From: Clostridiales bacterium DTU053
Lineage (GTDB): Bacteria; Bacillota; Clostridia; Oscillospirales; Acutalibacteraceae
Reading direction: 5' to 3'
DNA: 64,000 nucleotides
Assembly: GCA_001512765.1 (NCBI GenBank)
Contig: LFSO01000040.1
Coordinates: 1 to 64,000, forward strand
How positions within the stretch are numbered: the first letter of the stretch is position 1; every line of letters starts with the position of its first letter. This document shows positions 9,276-16,433 of this stretch, piece after piece. Below the pieces are notes generated by a model, which made no database searches, was not told where the DNA came from, and saw only the letters and a list, made by a program, of their open reading frames with translations. Made by a program: the position numbers and the translations under genes.

Positions 9276-9293
9276 GGAGAATTACTCCTCGCC
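9261..9293 (-). terminator. Terminator containing the stop codon of the ABC ATPase gene
   Basis: The stem arms are 9271-9279 and 9285-9293 (nine pairs, one G-T) with a five-base loop, followed on the minus strand by a T-rich run. The TAA stop codon of the gene ending at 9282 falls in the loop, and the gene's last codons form the 5' arm. Confidence 0.85.
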
Positions 9294-10106
9294 CATATCT
9301 CCTGCGGAGAACAATATTCTGTCGTTGGAAAGCTCCTTTTTGCTCTCTTTTTTGTAGAGCTTTAAGAGAGACTCCACGGTCATGTTCTTTCTTTCTTCAC
9401 CGCTGATGTCAAGGATTATTCTGCCCGAATCCATCATTATGGTTCTGTTGCCTATGCTAAGTGCGGCGTTGATGTCGTGGGTTATCATCATTGTGGAAGT
9501 TTTGGAGTATTCCACAAGCTCTTTTGTTATTTCAAGGATTTTTACAGCGGTATTCGGGTCAAGAGCTGCGGTGTGCTCATCGAGCAGAAGCAGAGAGGGA
9601 TCTGCGATTGTGCTCATTAGCAGGGTGACCGCTTGCCTTTGACCGCCCGACAAAAGTCCGATTTTGGTCTTGAGCCTGTTTTCAAGTCCCAAACCCAGCA
9701 TTGAAAGCAGCTCAACAAAGACCTTTCTGTCTTCTTTATTTATGGAGAATATCTTGCTCTTTGACTTCCGTGAGTAAGCCAGAGCAAGGTTTTCTTCTAT
9801 CGTCAAAGAAGGGGCTGTGCCCTTCATGGGGTCCTGAAAGATTCTGCCTATCTTTCTTGCTCTTATATAATCGGGAACAAGGGTGATATTCTCGCCTTCA
9901 AGATAGATTTCGCCGCTGTCGGCAAGGAGTGAGCCTGCTATCAGATTAAACATGGTAGACTTACCCGAGCCGTTAGAGCCTAAAATGGTTACGAAATCCC
10001 CCTTTTTAAGCTCAAAGCTGAGGTTGTCTATCGCCCTATTCTCGTTTACGGTGTTAGGATGGAACACTTTTGTGACATTGCACAGCTTTAAAATCGTATC
10101 AGACAT
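9282..10106 (-). CDS. ABC transporter ATPase of the TrpXYZ-type importer
   Basis: A 274-residue ABC ATPase with Walker A GSNGSGKST, Q-loop FQDPMKGT, signature LSGGQRQA, Walker B LLLLDEHTAALDP and H-loop ITHD. The DEHTAALDP form and FQDP(M)xGT segment are characteristic of the ATPases paired with PF04392-type binding proteins. It overlaps the permease gene by 8 bases and is the third gene of the T-box controlled operon. It supplies energy for uptake of the substrate recognised by the lipoprotein at 11.1-12.1 kb, probably tryptophan or a relative. Confidence 0.85.
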   Translation of the reverse strand: MSDTILKLCNVTKVFHPNTVNENRAIDNLSFELKKGDFVTILGSNGSGKSTMFNLIAGSLLADSGEIYLEGENITLVPDYIRARKIGRIFQDPMKGTAPSLTIEENLALAYSRKSKSKIFSINKEDRKVFVELLSMLGLGLENRLKTKIGLLSGGQRQAVTLLMSTIADPSLLLLDEHTAALDPNTAVKILEITKELVEYSKTSTMMITHDINAALSIGNRTIMMDSGRIILDISGEERKNMTVESLLKLYKKESKKELSNDRILFSAGDMGEE

Positions 10107-10995
10107 TCTTTTTGCCCCTCCTAACCTTTTTGATTTCGTCCCTTACTACGGGGAGCGTCAGAGAAATCGCGACTATGCAGGCTGAAATAAGTTTGAGTCC
10201 GTATGCGGGCAGCAGTCTGACTTTAAGCGCAATCGCTATTATTATTTGGTACGCGACTGAGCCGACTACCACCGAGAGAATTCCGAGAATGACATTTCTC
10301 TTGCCGACCAAAGCCTCGCCGATTATAACCGAAGCAAGTCCTACAACTACCATTCCCGCTCCAAGGCTTATATCGGCGGATTTTTGATACTGGCAAAGCA
10401 TTGCGCCCGACAAGGCTACGCAGGCATTGCCGAGCATAAGTCCTGCGCATTTTGTGACGCTGGCGTTTATAGAGGATGCCCTTACCATCTCCTCATTGTC
10501 GCCCGTTGCCCTGATTTTAAGTCCGAACCTTGTCTTAAAGAATAAAGATAAAAGCGCAAATACAATAGCGGTTACGGCAATGGTGACGATTGTCTTAACC
10601 ATGCCAGATGAAAGTCCTGTGGACTTTTCCAAAAGCGTCAGCACCGTTTCGGAGGCAAAAAGGGAAATGTTTGCCCTGCCTCCCATTATGGCAAGGTTTA
10701 TTGTATAAAGGGAGGTCATGGTGAGTATGCCCGCAAGAATTGTTTGAATCCTGATTTTTGTATGAAGAAAACTGGTGACTAAACCCGCGGCTGCTCCCGC
10801 AAGAAGCGCGCAGAAAAGAGCAAGCACGGGATGTCCCTTTGTCGCAACAACCGCCGATACAGCGACGCCAAGAGTAAACGAACCCTCGACCGTAAGATCG
10901 GGGACATTGAGTATCCTGAACGATATAAAAACGCCCATAGCCATGATGGCGTATATCATTCCAAGCTGTATCGCGCCGGTTAATAATAAAGCCAT
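10099..10995 (-). CDS. ABC transporter permease of the TrpXYZ-type importer
   Basis: A 298-residue branched-chain-type permease (BPD_transp_2 fold) with eight or nine hydrophobic segments. Its opening TGAIQLGMIYAIMAMGVFISFRIL and the NVPDLTVEGSFTLG segment are typical of the permeases linked to PF04392 binding proteins. It lies between the binding-protein gene and the ATPase gene and overlaps the latter by 8 bases. A long hairpin (11023-11057) precedes it in the mRNA, so it may be expressed below the level of the binding protein. Confidence 0.87.
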   Translation of the reverse strand: MALLLTGAIQLGMIYAIMAMGVFISFRILNVPDLTVEGSFTLGVAVSAVVATKGHPVLALFCALLAGAAAGLVTSFLHTKIRIQTILAGILTMTSLYTINLAIMGGRANISLFASETVLTLLEKSTGLSSGMVKTIVTIAVTAIVFALLSLFFKTRFGLKIRATGDNEEMVRASSINASVTKCAGLMLGNACVALSGAMLCQYQKSADISLGAGMVVVGLASVIIGEALVGKRNVILGILSVVVGSVAYQIIIAIALKVRLLPAYGLKLISACIVAISLTLPVVRDEIKKVRRGKKNV

Positions 10996-11022
10996 AAAAC
11001 TACCTCTGATGATCTAAAATTT

Positions 11023-11057
11023 CTATCACCAGGGCAGAAATTCTGCCCTGATGATAG
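11023..11057 (-). repeat. Long near-perfect inverted repeat between binding-protein and permease genes
   Basis: A stem of about 15-16 pairs (11023-11038 with 11042-11057) is centred on a very small loop, within the 80-base gap between the two ORFs. No long T-run follows it in the minus direction, so it looks like an mRNA-stabilising or partially terminating hairpin rather than a full terminator. Confidence 0.6.
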
Positions 11058-11075
11058 AGTGCTTTCTTAAAGTTT

Positions 11076-12095
11076 TTAGTTATTGTTCTCTCTCTTTACG
11101 AGTACAAAGCCTTCGGTATTGGCAGGCAGAGTGATGTTAAGCTCTTCGCATACATCGGTGTTGATAACCTTTGCATAGTCTTTTACATACTCTACGGGAG
11201 TATCCTGTACGGACGCGCCCTTGAGAACCTTGTCAACCATTCTGGCTGTCAGCTTGCCTAAAGTTACATAGTTAATGCCTACTGTTGCAAGACCGCCCTC
11301 TTTAACCATTGAGTCCGCGCCGCAGAAAATGGGCTTTTTCTTCTCGAGAGCTACCTGAGCATAGGTGTTCATGCCGGATGCTACGGTGTTGTCGTCGGGA
11401 GTGAAGAAGGCGTCAACCTCGTCAATGATGGATGCTACAGCCTGCTGAATGTCGCCGGTTACTGCAACATTTGCCTCCTTGTAAGCGATTCCGTTCTCGT
11501 CGCAGTATTTCTTTGCTCTCTCAATAGCGGAAACGGAGTTTGCCTCGCCCACATTGTAGATAAAGCCGATTGTCTTGATTGAGGGAACAAGCTCCTTAGC
11601 AAAGGCAAGGGTCTGGTCAACAGGTATTGAGTCGGAAACGCCTGTGATGTTTTCAGCGGGCTTTTCAATGTCTGTTACAAGACCTGCCTTAACAGGGTCG
11701 CTTACTGCGGAGAAAATAATGGGCTTGTCGCTTACCGCAGCCTTTGCGGCCTGAGCTGTGGGGGTTGCGATGGGAACATAAATGTCCACTTTTTCAGTGA
11801 TGAGGTTGTTGTAGATTGAGGGCAGCAGGGACATATCGCCGTTGGCGTTCTTAAGTATTATTTCTGCTTTGTCATCTGTGTATCCGAGAGCTTTAAGCTC
11901 TGCCACAATTGTGTCACGGATTTCGTTCAGTGAAAGGTGCTCCATGGGCTGAATTATAGCGATTTTGAATTTCTTTGCGTCGCCGCCGGCTGCGCTTGTT
12001 TCCCCGTCGGAATCCTTTTTAGCGCAAGCAAAAAGAGTAAACACCATTGTAACTGCCAAGAGAACTGCAAAAACCTTTGTCAACTTTTTCATCAT
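11076..12095 (-). CDS. ABC substrate-binding lipoprotein (PF04392, TrpX-like)
   Basis: A 339-residue lipoprotein with lipobox TLFAC near residue 24 and a Ser/Gly-rich linker. The periplasmic-binding-fold domain contains KIAIIQPMEHLSLNEIRDT, SDPVKAGLV, NVGEANSV, DNTVASG and GINYVTLG. These blocks match the PF04392 ABC substrate-binding family, some members of which (TrpX) belong to tryptophan-regulated transporters. Two adjacent ATGs follow a good AAAGGAGAGG site. It is the first gene of the importer operon behind the T-box leader, which ties substrate to an amino acid. Confidence 0.87.
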   Translation of the reverse strand: MMKKLTKVFAVLLAVTMVFTLFACAKKDSDGETSAAGGDAKKFKIAIIQPMEHLSLNEIRDTIVAELKALGYTDDKAEIILKNANGDMSLLPSIYNNLITEKVDIYVPIATPTAQAAKAAVSDKPIIFSAVSDPVKAGLVTDIEKPAENITGVSDSIPVDQTLAFAKELVPSIKTIGFIYNVGEANSVSAIERAKKYCDENGIAYKEANVAVTGDIQQAVASIIDEVDAFFTPDDNTVASGMNTYAQVALEKKKPIFCGADSMVKEGGLATVGINYVTLGKLTARMVDKVLKGASVQDTPVEYVKDYAKVINTDVCEELNITLPANTEGFVLVKRENNN

Positions 12096-12183
12096 GTACC
12101 TCTCCTTTAAGATTTTGTTGAGTTGATTGGCCGATTTGTGTACGCGTACTTAAATCGATAAGTTTCTCTTTTTGCTGTTGGAC

Positions 12184-12476
12184 AAAAAGAAAAGACCTAT
12201 CCTTACTTTCATAAGGACAGGTCATAAAATACCTGCGGTGCCACCTTATTTGGCCGCCGTGAAGCGACCCACTCAGCGGGATGCCAACACATCCCCGTTC
12301 CTTAACGCAGACTCACGTCCTCGATACTCGGCTGCATGCAGCCTTTCACTCGGCCCTCAGCGGACCATTTGCACTGACCTGCATCTCGATGAGCATCCCA
12401 CCACCGCTCACTCTCTGGGCGCGCATATGTCAGCTTAACTTCCGCTTCATCGGTTTAATAGCTGATATTCAATTGT
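12184..12476 (-). ncRNA. T-box riboswitch leader, probably tRNA-Trp responsive
   Basis: The T-box core AAGGTGGCACCGCAG is read on the minus strand at 12233-12247. It is followed by a terminator with a 12-pair stem (12194-12205 with 12212-12223) and a T-run ending at 12184. Stem I is recognisable: the base pairs AGCGGA with TCCGCT and a second helix pairs CTGAC with GTCAG, leaving an internal loop with 3' side TGCAAATGG. The specifier is either UGG (Trp, bases 12365-12367) or AUG (Met, shifted by one base). Trp fits the TrpXYZ-type genes better. Uncharged tRNA would stabilise the antiterminator and turn on the importer. Confidence 0.9.
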
Positions 12477-12482
12477 GAACTG

Positions 12483-12511
12483 ATAATAGCATGCAGAATT
12501 TCCTTTGTCAA
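12483..12511 (-). promoter_or_regulatory. SigA promoter of the T-box operon
   Basis: Consensus TTGACA (12506-12511), exact 17-base spacer, TATTAT (12483-12488) on the minus strand. Transcription would start near 12476, just before stem I of the T-box. Confidence 0.85.
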
Positions 12512-12539
12512 CAATAATTTATAAAAATACCAATTTTTA

Positions 12540-13451
12540 TTAAAACTGCCTATCCAAGCCGGCTAAGAAATCAGACAGGTTATTATAATTATACATTATT
12601 CCTGCGTCAAAATCGATGCTCGGGTTTAGATTAATTATATTGTCGATTCGCTCAATAAATGCATAAAGCTCATTTTTTTTCTTCTCTTCCGCCTTTTCCG
12701 CGGCGGATAAGGAGAATGCCTTAATGTATTTTATTGTGTCTTGGTCAATTCTGTGATAATAAATATACCCGAAAAACGCTTTTGCCCTGCCGCTTGAAAC
12801 AGCCCAGTATATTGGTCTGCCCGAATAGGCTCTTACATGCTCTTTGTAGAAATCTTTTAAAAAGTAGCTGTCAAGCACAGCTAAGGGCGAGCCAATGTAA
12901 GAATCGCCGCTCAGGGCTTTTGCGATAAATTTCATGTTTTCTTCGTATATTTCCTCGCCGAAAACTGTTTTTATAAATTCTGAGACCAAAAGGCTTAAAT
13001 CATTTTTTAGCCCGTATTTTCTGCCCGCCAAAACTACTATGTTTTCTTTTACGGGAGGAAAAGTTTTATATTTTTCTTCATCCCACTCCCCGCCCGCAAA
13101 AATTAAACCTTCAAAATCCAAAGAATAGCGGCCAAAAACGCAGCCAACAGCATAGGATATAAGGTCAGAGACTGCTGACCTTATATCCTTCATTTTTATG
13201 CCAATATCTTTTTCGGAAGGCTCGGTGCTGACAATTCCATCGAGATTGTAGGCGTTCGCAAAAATTTCGTTTATTCTTTTCTGCCTTACTTTTTGAGCCT
13301 CAATTTCCGCGCTGATTTTTTTCTCAAATTCTTTTAGGCAATCCTCAATAAGAATCATTTCATAACCGCTTTTTTCAATAATTTTAAGCCAAAACCTTAA
13401 AAGGATTGTACCGAATATCATTTTTTGAGTCAAGTTTTTTGGATTCAGCAT
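12540..13451 (-). pseudogene. C-terminal remnant of a PglX (BREX-type) adenine methyltransferase
   Basis: A 303-residue open frame that aligns by eye with only the last quarter of PglX-family DNA adenine methyltransferases. The matching blocks are LISYAVGCVFGRYSLD (98-112), GLIFAGGEWD, YFLKDFYKEHVRAY (196-209), GRPIYWAVSSG (211-221), YYHRIDQDTI and IDFDAGIMYNY (279-289). The S-adenosylmethionine-binding and NPPY catalytic parts (normally the first ~800 residues) are absent. No other BREX or restriction gene is nearby. There is no ribosome site before the ATG at 13451, and the first ~35 residues look scrambled. The last ~270 residues are intact, so loss is recent or a small domain is being kept. 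Confidence 0.7.
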
Positions 13452-13525
13452 TGTAAGAGCGCAAAAATCGCTTTAAAATTACAAATTTCAATTAAAAAAA
13501 TATAATTTAGTCCCTCTAAACTGTA

Positions 13526-13551
13526 ACGCAATTTATTCTTTAACATATCAT
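13526..13551 (+). promoter_or_regulatory. Possible SigK/SigE-like promoter for the 28-residue peptide gene
   Basis: CATATCAT (13544-13551) fits the sporulation -10 pattern CATAnnnT. An AC dinucleotide 16 bases upstream (13526-13527) fits the short SigK -35. No SigA-type promoter is evident at this position. The pattern is short, so chance matches are likely. Confidence 0.35.
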
Positions 13552-13582
13552 GTTCATGAAAGCACGAAAGGAGGAACGATTT

Positions 13583-13669
13583 ATGAATTGCTTATCCGGA
13601 AACAATAGCTGCTTGATTCTCATCCTTTTACTCTTACTCCTTGCCGATAGTAACAATCACTGCTGCTAA
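13583..13669 (+). CDS. 28-residue Leu/Cys-rich hydrophobic peptide
   Basis: The product has a polar N-terminus (MNCLSGNNSC), a run of about ten Leu/Ile residues and a polar tail (ADSNNHCC). A strong site AAAGGAGGAA lies 5-8 bases before the ATG, and a strong terminator follows the stop by about 20 bases, so this is a complete small transcription unit. A sporulation-type promoter may precede it. The size and single hydrophobic core with Cys/Asn-rich ends recall the small spore-associated peptides of Firmicutes (YjcZ-like in general style), but no family is assigned. Confidence 0.6.
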   Translation: MNCLSGNNSCLILILLLLLLADSNNHCC

Positions 13670-13690
13670 TCGCCGATAAAGTCTAAACGA

Positions 13691-13719
13691 AAAGGCTGTC
13701 AAACGACAGCCTTTTTGTT
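13691..13719 (+). terminator. Terminator of the 28-residue peptide gene
   Basis: Ten-pair stem (13691-13700 with 13705-13714), AAAC loop, then a T-rich run. Confidence 0.9.
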
Positions 13720-13837
13720 GTTTTATTTTTAATTTAATTAAATTCAAGGCTAAATTAAAGGCTTAAAAGAATTAATTCTGCTTTTTAATGGAATAATTTA
13801 ATTTGAAAAATCTTAATACTTTAATTTCAATGACAAC

Positions 13838-13867
13838 TTGACAAAATCAAACAAAAAGTGGGATAAT
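13838..13867 (+). promoter_or_regulatory. SigA promoter of the rsmD-coaD operon
   Basis: TTGACA (13838-13843), 18-base spacer, GATAAT (13862-13867). It lies about 60 bases before the rsmD start. Confidence 0.65.
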
Positions 13868-13925
13868 AACCTTAACTTATGCAGAAAATTTGCAGAAGAA
13901 CCGGCTCAAAAAAGCCAAGGTGACC

Positions 13926-14465
13926 ATGATGCGAGTAATTACAGGAATTGCAAAAGGCAGACGCCTTTTTACCTTAGAGGGCGATGATGTCCGACCTACC
14001 TCCGAAAAAGTTAAAGAGGCTATTTTCAGCATTATTCAGTTTGAGATTGAGGGAAGAAGGGTTCTTGACCTCTTTGCGGGCTCGGGCCAGCTTGGCATTG
14101 AAGCGCTTAGCCGCGGAGCTGAAAGCGCGGTTTTTGTTGACTCCTCCCGTGCGGCTGTTGATGTCATTAAGAAAAATCTTGAGGTTTCGGGACTTTATGA
14201 TAAGGCTGTTGTTAAAAACACCAACGCCCTTACCTTCCTTGAAACCTATGATTCTTTCTTTGACATCGCGTTTGTTGACCCGCCCTACTCACAGGGACTT
14301 GCAGCCGCGGCTTTGGAGAGACTTCCCATGTGCATGTCCGAAAGCGGCATAATCATTTGCGAGACCCGCTTTAATGAGGAGCTGCCGACCGATCTCGGCT
14401 CTTTAAAGCTTTACAGGACTTATAAATATTCAAAAACATCTGTCAGCGTATACAGACCCAAATAA
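13926..14465 (+). CDS. rsmD: 16S rRNA (guanine-966-N2)-methyltransferase RsmD
   Basis: Methylates G966 of 16S rRNA during 30S assembly. The product shows the RsmD opening RVITGIAKGRRLF, the RPTSEKVKEAIFSII block, motif I LDLFAGSGQLGIEALSRGA and the catalytic DPPY within FVDPPYSQG. The start is set at ATG 13926 (or the next ATG at 13929) because AAGG lies five bases upstream and the protein then begins with the conserved MRVITG. The frame extends further upstream to 13890 without support. It is followed by coaD, the usual rsmD-coaD neighbourhood. Confidence 0.93.
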   Translation: MMRVITGIAKGRRLFTLEGDDVRPTSEKVKEAIFSIIQFEIEGRRVLDLFAGSGQLGIEALSRGAESAVFVDSSRAAVDVIKKNLEVSGLYDKAVVKNTNALTFLETYDSFFDIAFVDPPYSQGLAAAALERLPMCMSESGIIICETRFNEELPTDLGSLKLYRTYKYSKTSVSVYRPK

Positions 14466-14494
14466 ATCGCGCAGAGTTTAAGGAGTTTTAAGTA

Positions 14495-14989
14495 ATGAGA
14501 AGGATTGCTGTTTGCCCCGGTAGCTTTGACCCTATTACCCTCGGTCATCTTGATATTATCTCCCGAACGGCAAAAATGTTCGACAAGGTTTTGGTCGTTG
14601 TAATGTCCAATTACAGAAAACCAAAGGGTACATTTACCGTTGCGGAAAGAATGGATTTTATCAAAAGATGCACCGCCGACATGCCGAATGTAATTGTTGA
14701 CTCATACGACGGTCTGCTCGCGGAATATGTTGAAAGCCGCGGCGCCATCGCAATAGTAAAGGGACTCAGGGCTGTGTCCGATTTTGAGGATGAATTCAAA
14801 CAGGCCCTTACAAATAAGATATTAAGACCTAATGTAGAAACAATTTTCATGGTCTCAAGCTCTGAATATATGTTTTTAAGCTCCAGCGTTGTTAAAGAAG
14901 TCTGCGGATACGGCGGCGACATCTCTACATTTGTTCCGGAAGTTATTCGCGAGGACATAATTAAAAGAATCGGAAAGGGAGGCATTTGA
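14495..14989 (+). CDS. coaD: Phosphopantetheine adenylyltransferase CoaD
   Basis: Transfers AMP from ATP to 4'-phosphopantetheine in coenzyme A synthesis. The 164-residue product begins with the nucleotidyltransferase motif CPGSFDPITLGHLDII (TLGH being the HxGH equivalent). It continues with MSNYRKPKGTF, KGLRAVSDFEDEF and SSEYMFLSSSVVKEV, all standard CoaD blocks, and has normal family length. An AAGGAG site precedes the ATG. It sits 29 bases after rsmD and its stop directly abuts the start of the next gene. Confidence 0.96.
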   Translation: MRRIAVCPGSFDPITLGHLDIISRTAKMFDKVLVVVMSNYRKPKGTFTVAERMDFIKRCTADMPNVIVDSYDGLLAEYVESRGAIAIVKGLRAVSDFEDEFKQALTNKILRPNVETIFMVSSSEYMFLSSSVVKEVCGYGGDISTFVPEVIREDIIKRIGKGGI

Positions 14990-15550
14990 ATGAATGTCGA
15001 TCAAATGTATGACAGAATAGAGGAATTGCTTGACGAAGGCAAACCGTCACTGATTGGCGGAACCGTTAAAGTTAATGCTGACGAAATCAGAGCTCTCATT
15101 AAGGAGATAAGGCTCAAAGCCCCTGAGGAGCTTGCCCAGGCAAGAAGGATAGCAGCGGAGCGCAAGGACATACTTGCAGCAGCAAACGAAGCGGCAGAGG
15201 CAAAAATCAAAGAAGCTGAGAAAATCGCTGAGAAAATCGTTTCGGAGCATGAAATCACCCTAAAGGCAAAAGCGGTTGCCAACGAGATAATTACCGAAGC
15301 CAAGGCACAGGCTGCTGAGATTATCGAGAAAGCAAGAGCCAGCTCCAACGATATTATAGATAACGCTCAGAAATGGGCTATGGATATGAGGTCCAGCGCC
15401 AGCGAATTTGTAGAGAACATAATGGCTGAAAGCGAAGAGATTCTTGAGGAAGGCTACAGGGATTTCGCAAACAACCTTGAGAAGGTTAGAAACGCTCGCA
15501 GACAGCTCAAAAATGCATCCATTAAGAAGGGCGTTTTACCTAAAGAATAG
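14990..15550 (+). CDS. Coiled-coil protein linked to coaD (ATP synthase subunit B/H-like)
   Basis: A 186-residue soluble protein. The first ~50 residues form a compact start (IEELLDEGKPSLIGGTVKVNADEI). The rest is a long Ala/Glu/Lys-rich helix with heptads, for which V-type ATPase subunit H or F0 subunit b annotations are common but probably only reflect coiled-coil similarity. Genes of this type often follow coaD in Clostridia (recalled, not searched). It starts one base after the coaD stop with an AAGGGAGG site, so it is cotranslated with coaD. Function unknown. Confidence 0.75.
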   Translation: MNVDQMYDRIEELLDEGKPSLIGGTVKVNADEIRALIKEIRLKAPEELAQARRIAAERKDILAAANEAAEAKIKEAEKIAEKIVSEHEITLKAKAVANEIITEAKAQAAEIIEKARASSNDIIDNAQKWAMDMRSSASEFVENIMAESEEILEEGYRDFANNLEKVRNARRQLKNASIKKGVLPKE

Positions 15551-15679
15551 AACATAAAGATTAGAACATAAAATATCGAACAAGTTTTAATTAAACAAAC
15601 ATTTTTTTGTCCGACCTCGCATATTAGTTAGTTGACCGGTATCTTTCGGTGAGAAGCAAAATATTTGCGAGGTGCGGAC

Positions 15680-16234
15680 ATGTTTGTATTTTCGGTAAAA
15701 TCATTGAAGCTGAAACTTATTGCAATTATCGCTGTTGTTCTGATTGCCTGCGTTGTGTTTATTTATTTCGCCAAAAGGGATAAGCCTGCCTCCGCCGGCG
15801 GCGCGATTAATTACTCAGCGGCCAATGAAGACGAACGCAAGGCTTTTCTTGCCCAATTCGGCTGGGAAACTAGCGGTGAACCGATTGAAGTTGTAGAGGT
15901 TATCATCCCTGCCGAATTTGACGAGGTCTACGAAAACTACAACAAGATTCAGCTTGAGCAGGACCTTAACTTAAAGCCCTACGCAGGCTACAGGGTCAAA
16001 CGATGGACCTATGAGATTACGAATTACAAGGGCTATGAAAACAAACCGGGCTACATAAGAGCGAATCTGCTGGTTTACGACGGCAGGGTCATAGGCGGAG
16101 ACATCTGTTCAGTTGAGCTTGACGGCTTTATGCACGGCTTTAAAAATCCAAAAGCCGCCTCAGAACAGACTACCGGTGAAAGCCAAACCACTGCCGAAGC
16201 CGCCACAAAAAAGGCAAAAACAGGTTCGGCATGA
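15680..16234 (+). CDS. DUF4830 family membrane-anchored protein
   Basis: A 184-residue protein with one N-terminal membrane segment (about residues 12-30). Its extracytoplasmic domain holds the DUF4830-like blocks FLAQFGWETSGEPIEV, IPAEFDEVYENYNKIQ and VKRWTYEITNY, followed by a Thr/Ala/Glu-rich tail. The start is ATG 15680, five bases after GAGGTG; the frame is open from a TTG at 15665. It stands alone between the coaD operon and the ceramidase-like gene and has its own terminator. The family has no established function. Confidence 0.75.
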   Translation: MFVFSVKSLKLKLIAIIAVVLIACVVFIYFAKRDKPASAGGAINYSAANEDERKAFLAQFGWETSGEPIEVVEVIIPAEFDEVYENYNKIQLEQDLNLKPYAGYRVKRWTYEITNYKGYENKPGYIRANLLVYDGRVIGGDICSVELDGFMHGFKNPKAASEQTTGESQTTAEAATKKAKTGSA

Positions 16235-16253
16235 TGCATTTTAAAAGCAAAGC

Positions 16254-16290
16254 GGGCAGAGAAAATACTCTGCCCATTTTTATTTTTCAT
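16254..16290 (+). terminator. Terminator of the DUF4830 gene
   Basis: Eight-pair stem (16254-16261 with 16268-16275) followed by a T-rich run. Confidence 0.85.
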
Positions 16291-16365
16291 TAAAAATAAA
16301 TCATTTTTATTCTGCCGCAAAGCAAAAATAATTTGTTAGCTTTGCTTAATTAAGTCAATTAACTA

Positions 16366-16394
16366 TTGATATTATGTAGTATTTATGCTAAATT
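16366..16394 (+). promoter_or_regulatory. Likely promoter of the ceramidase-like gene
   Basis: TTGATA (16366-16371), 17-base spacer, TAAATT (16389-16394). The region is AT-rich, which raises the chance of false matches. Confidence 0.4.
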
Positions 16395-16433
16395 TATTTT
16401 GTACTGATTGAAAATGAAGGAGTATGAGATTTT

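Noticed and set aside
12172-12438. Plus-strand open frames over the T-box leader (to 12478)
   Set aside because: They are the complement of a structured RNA with a clear promoter, stem I, T-box core and terminator; no ribosome site and no family resemblance.
12540-13720. Active phage-defence island
   Set aside because: Only a PglX C-terminal piece is present; no BrxA/B/C/L, PglZ, restriction or toxin-antitoxin gene can be seen.
15551-15679. AT-rich gap before the DUF4830 gene as a riboswitch
   Set aside because: Only a short ACCG/CGGT stem is present, with no recognised RNA core and no terminator.
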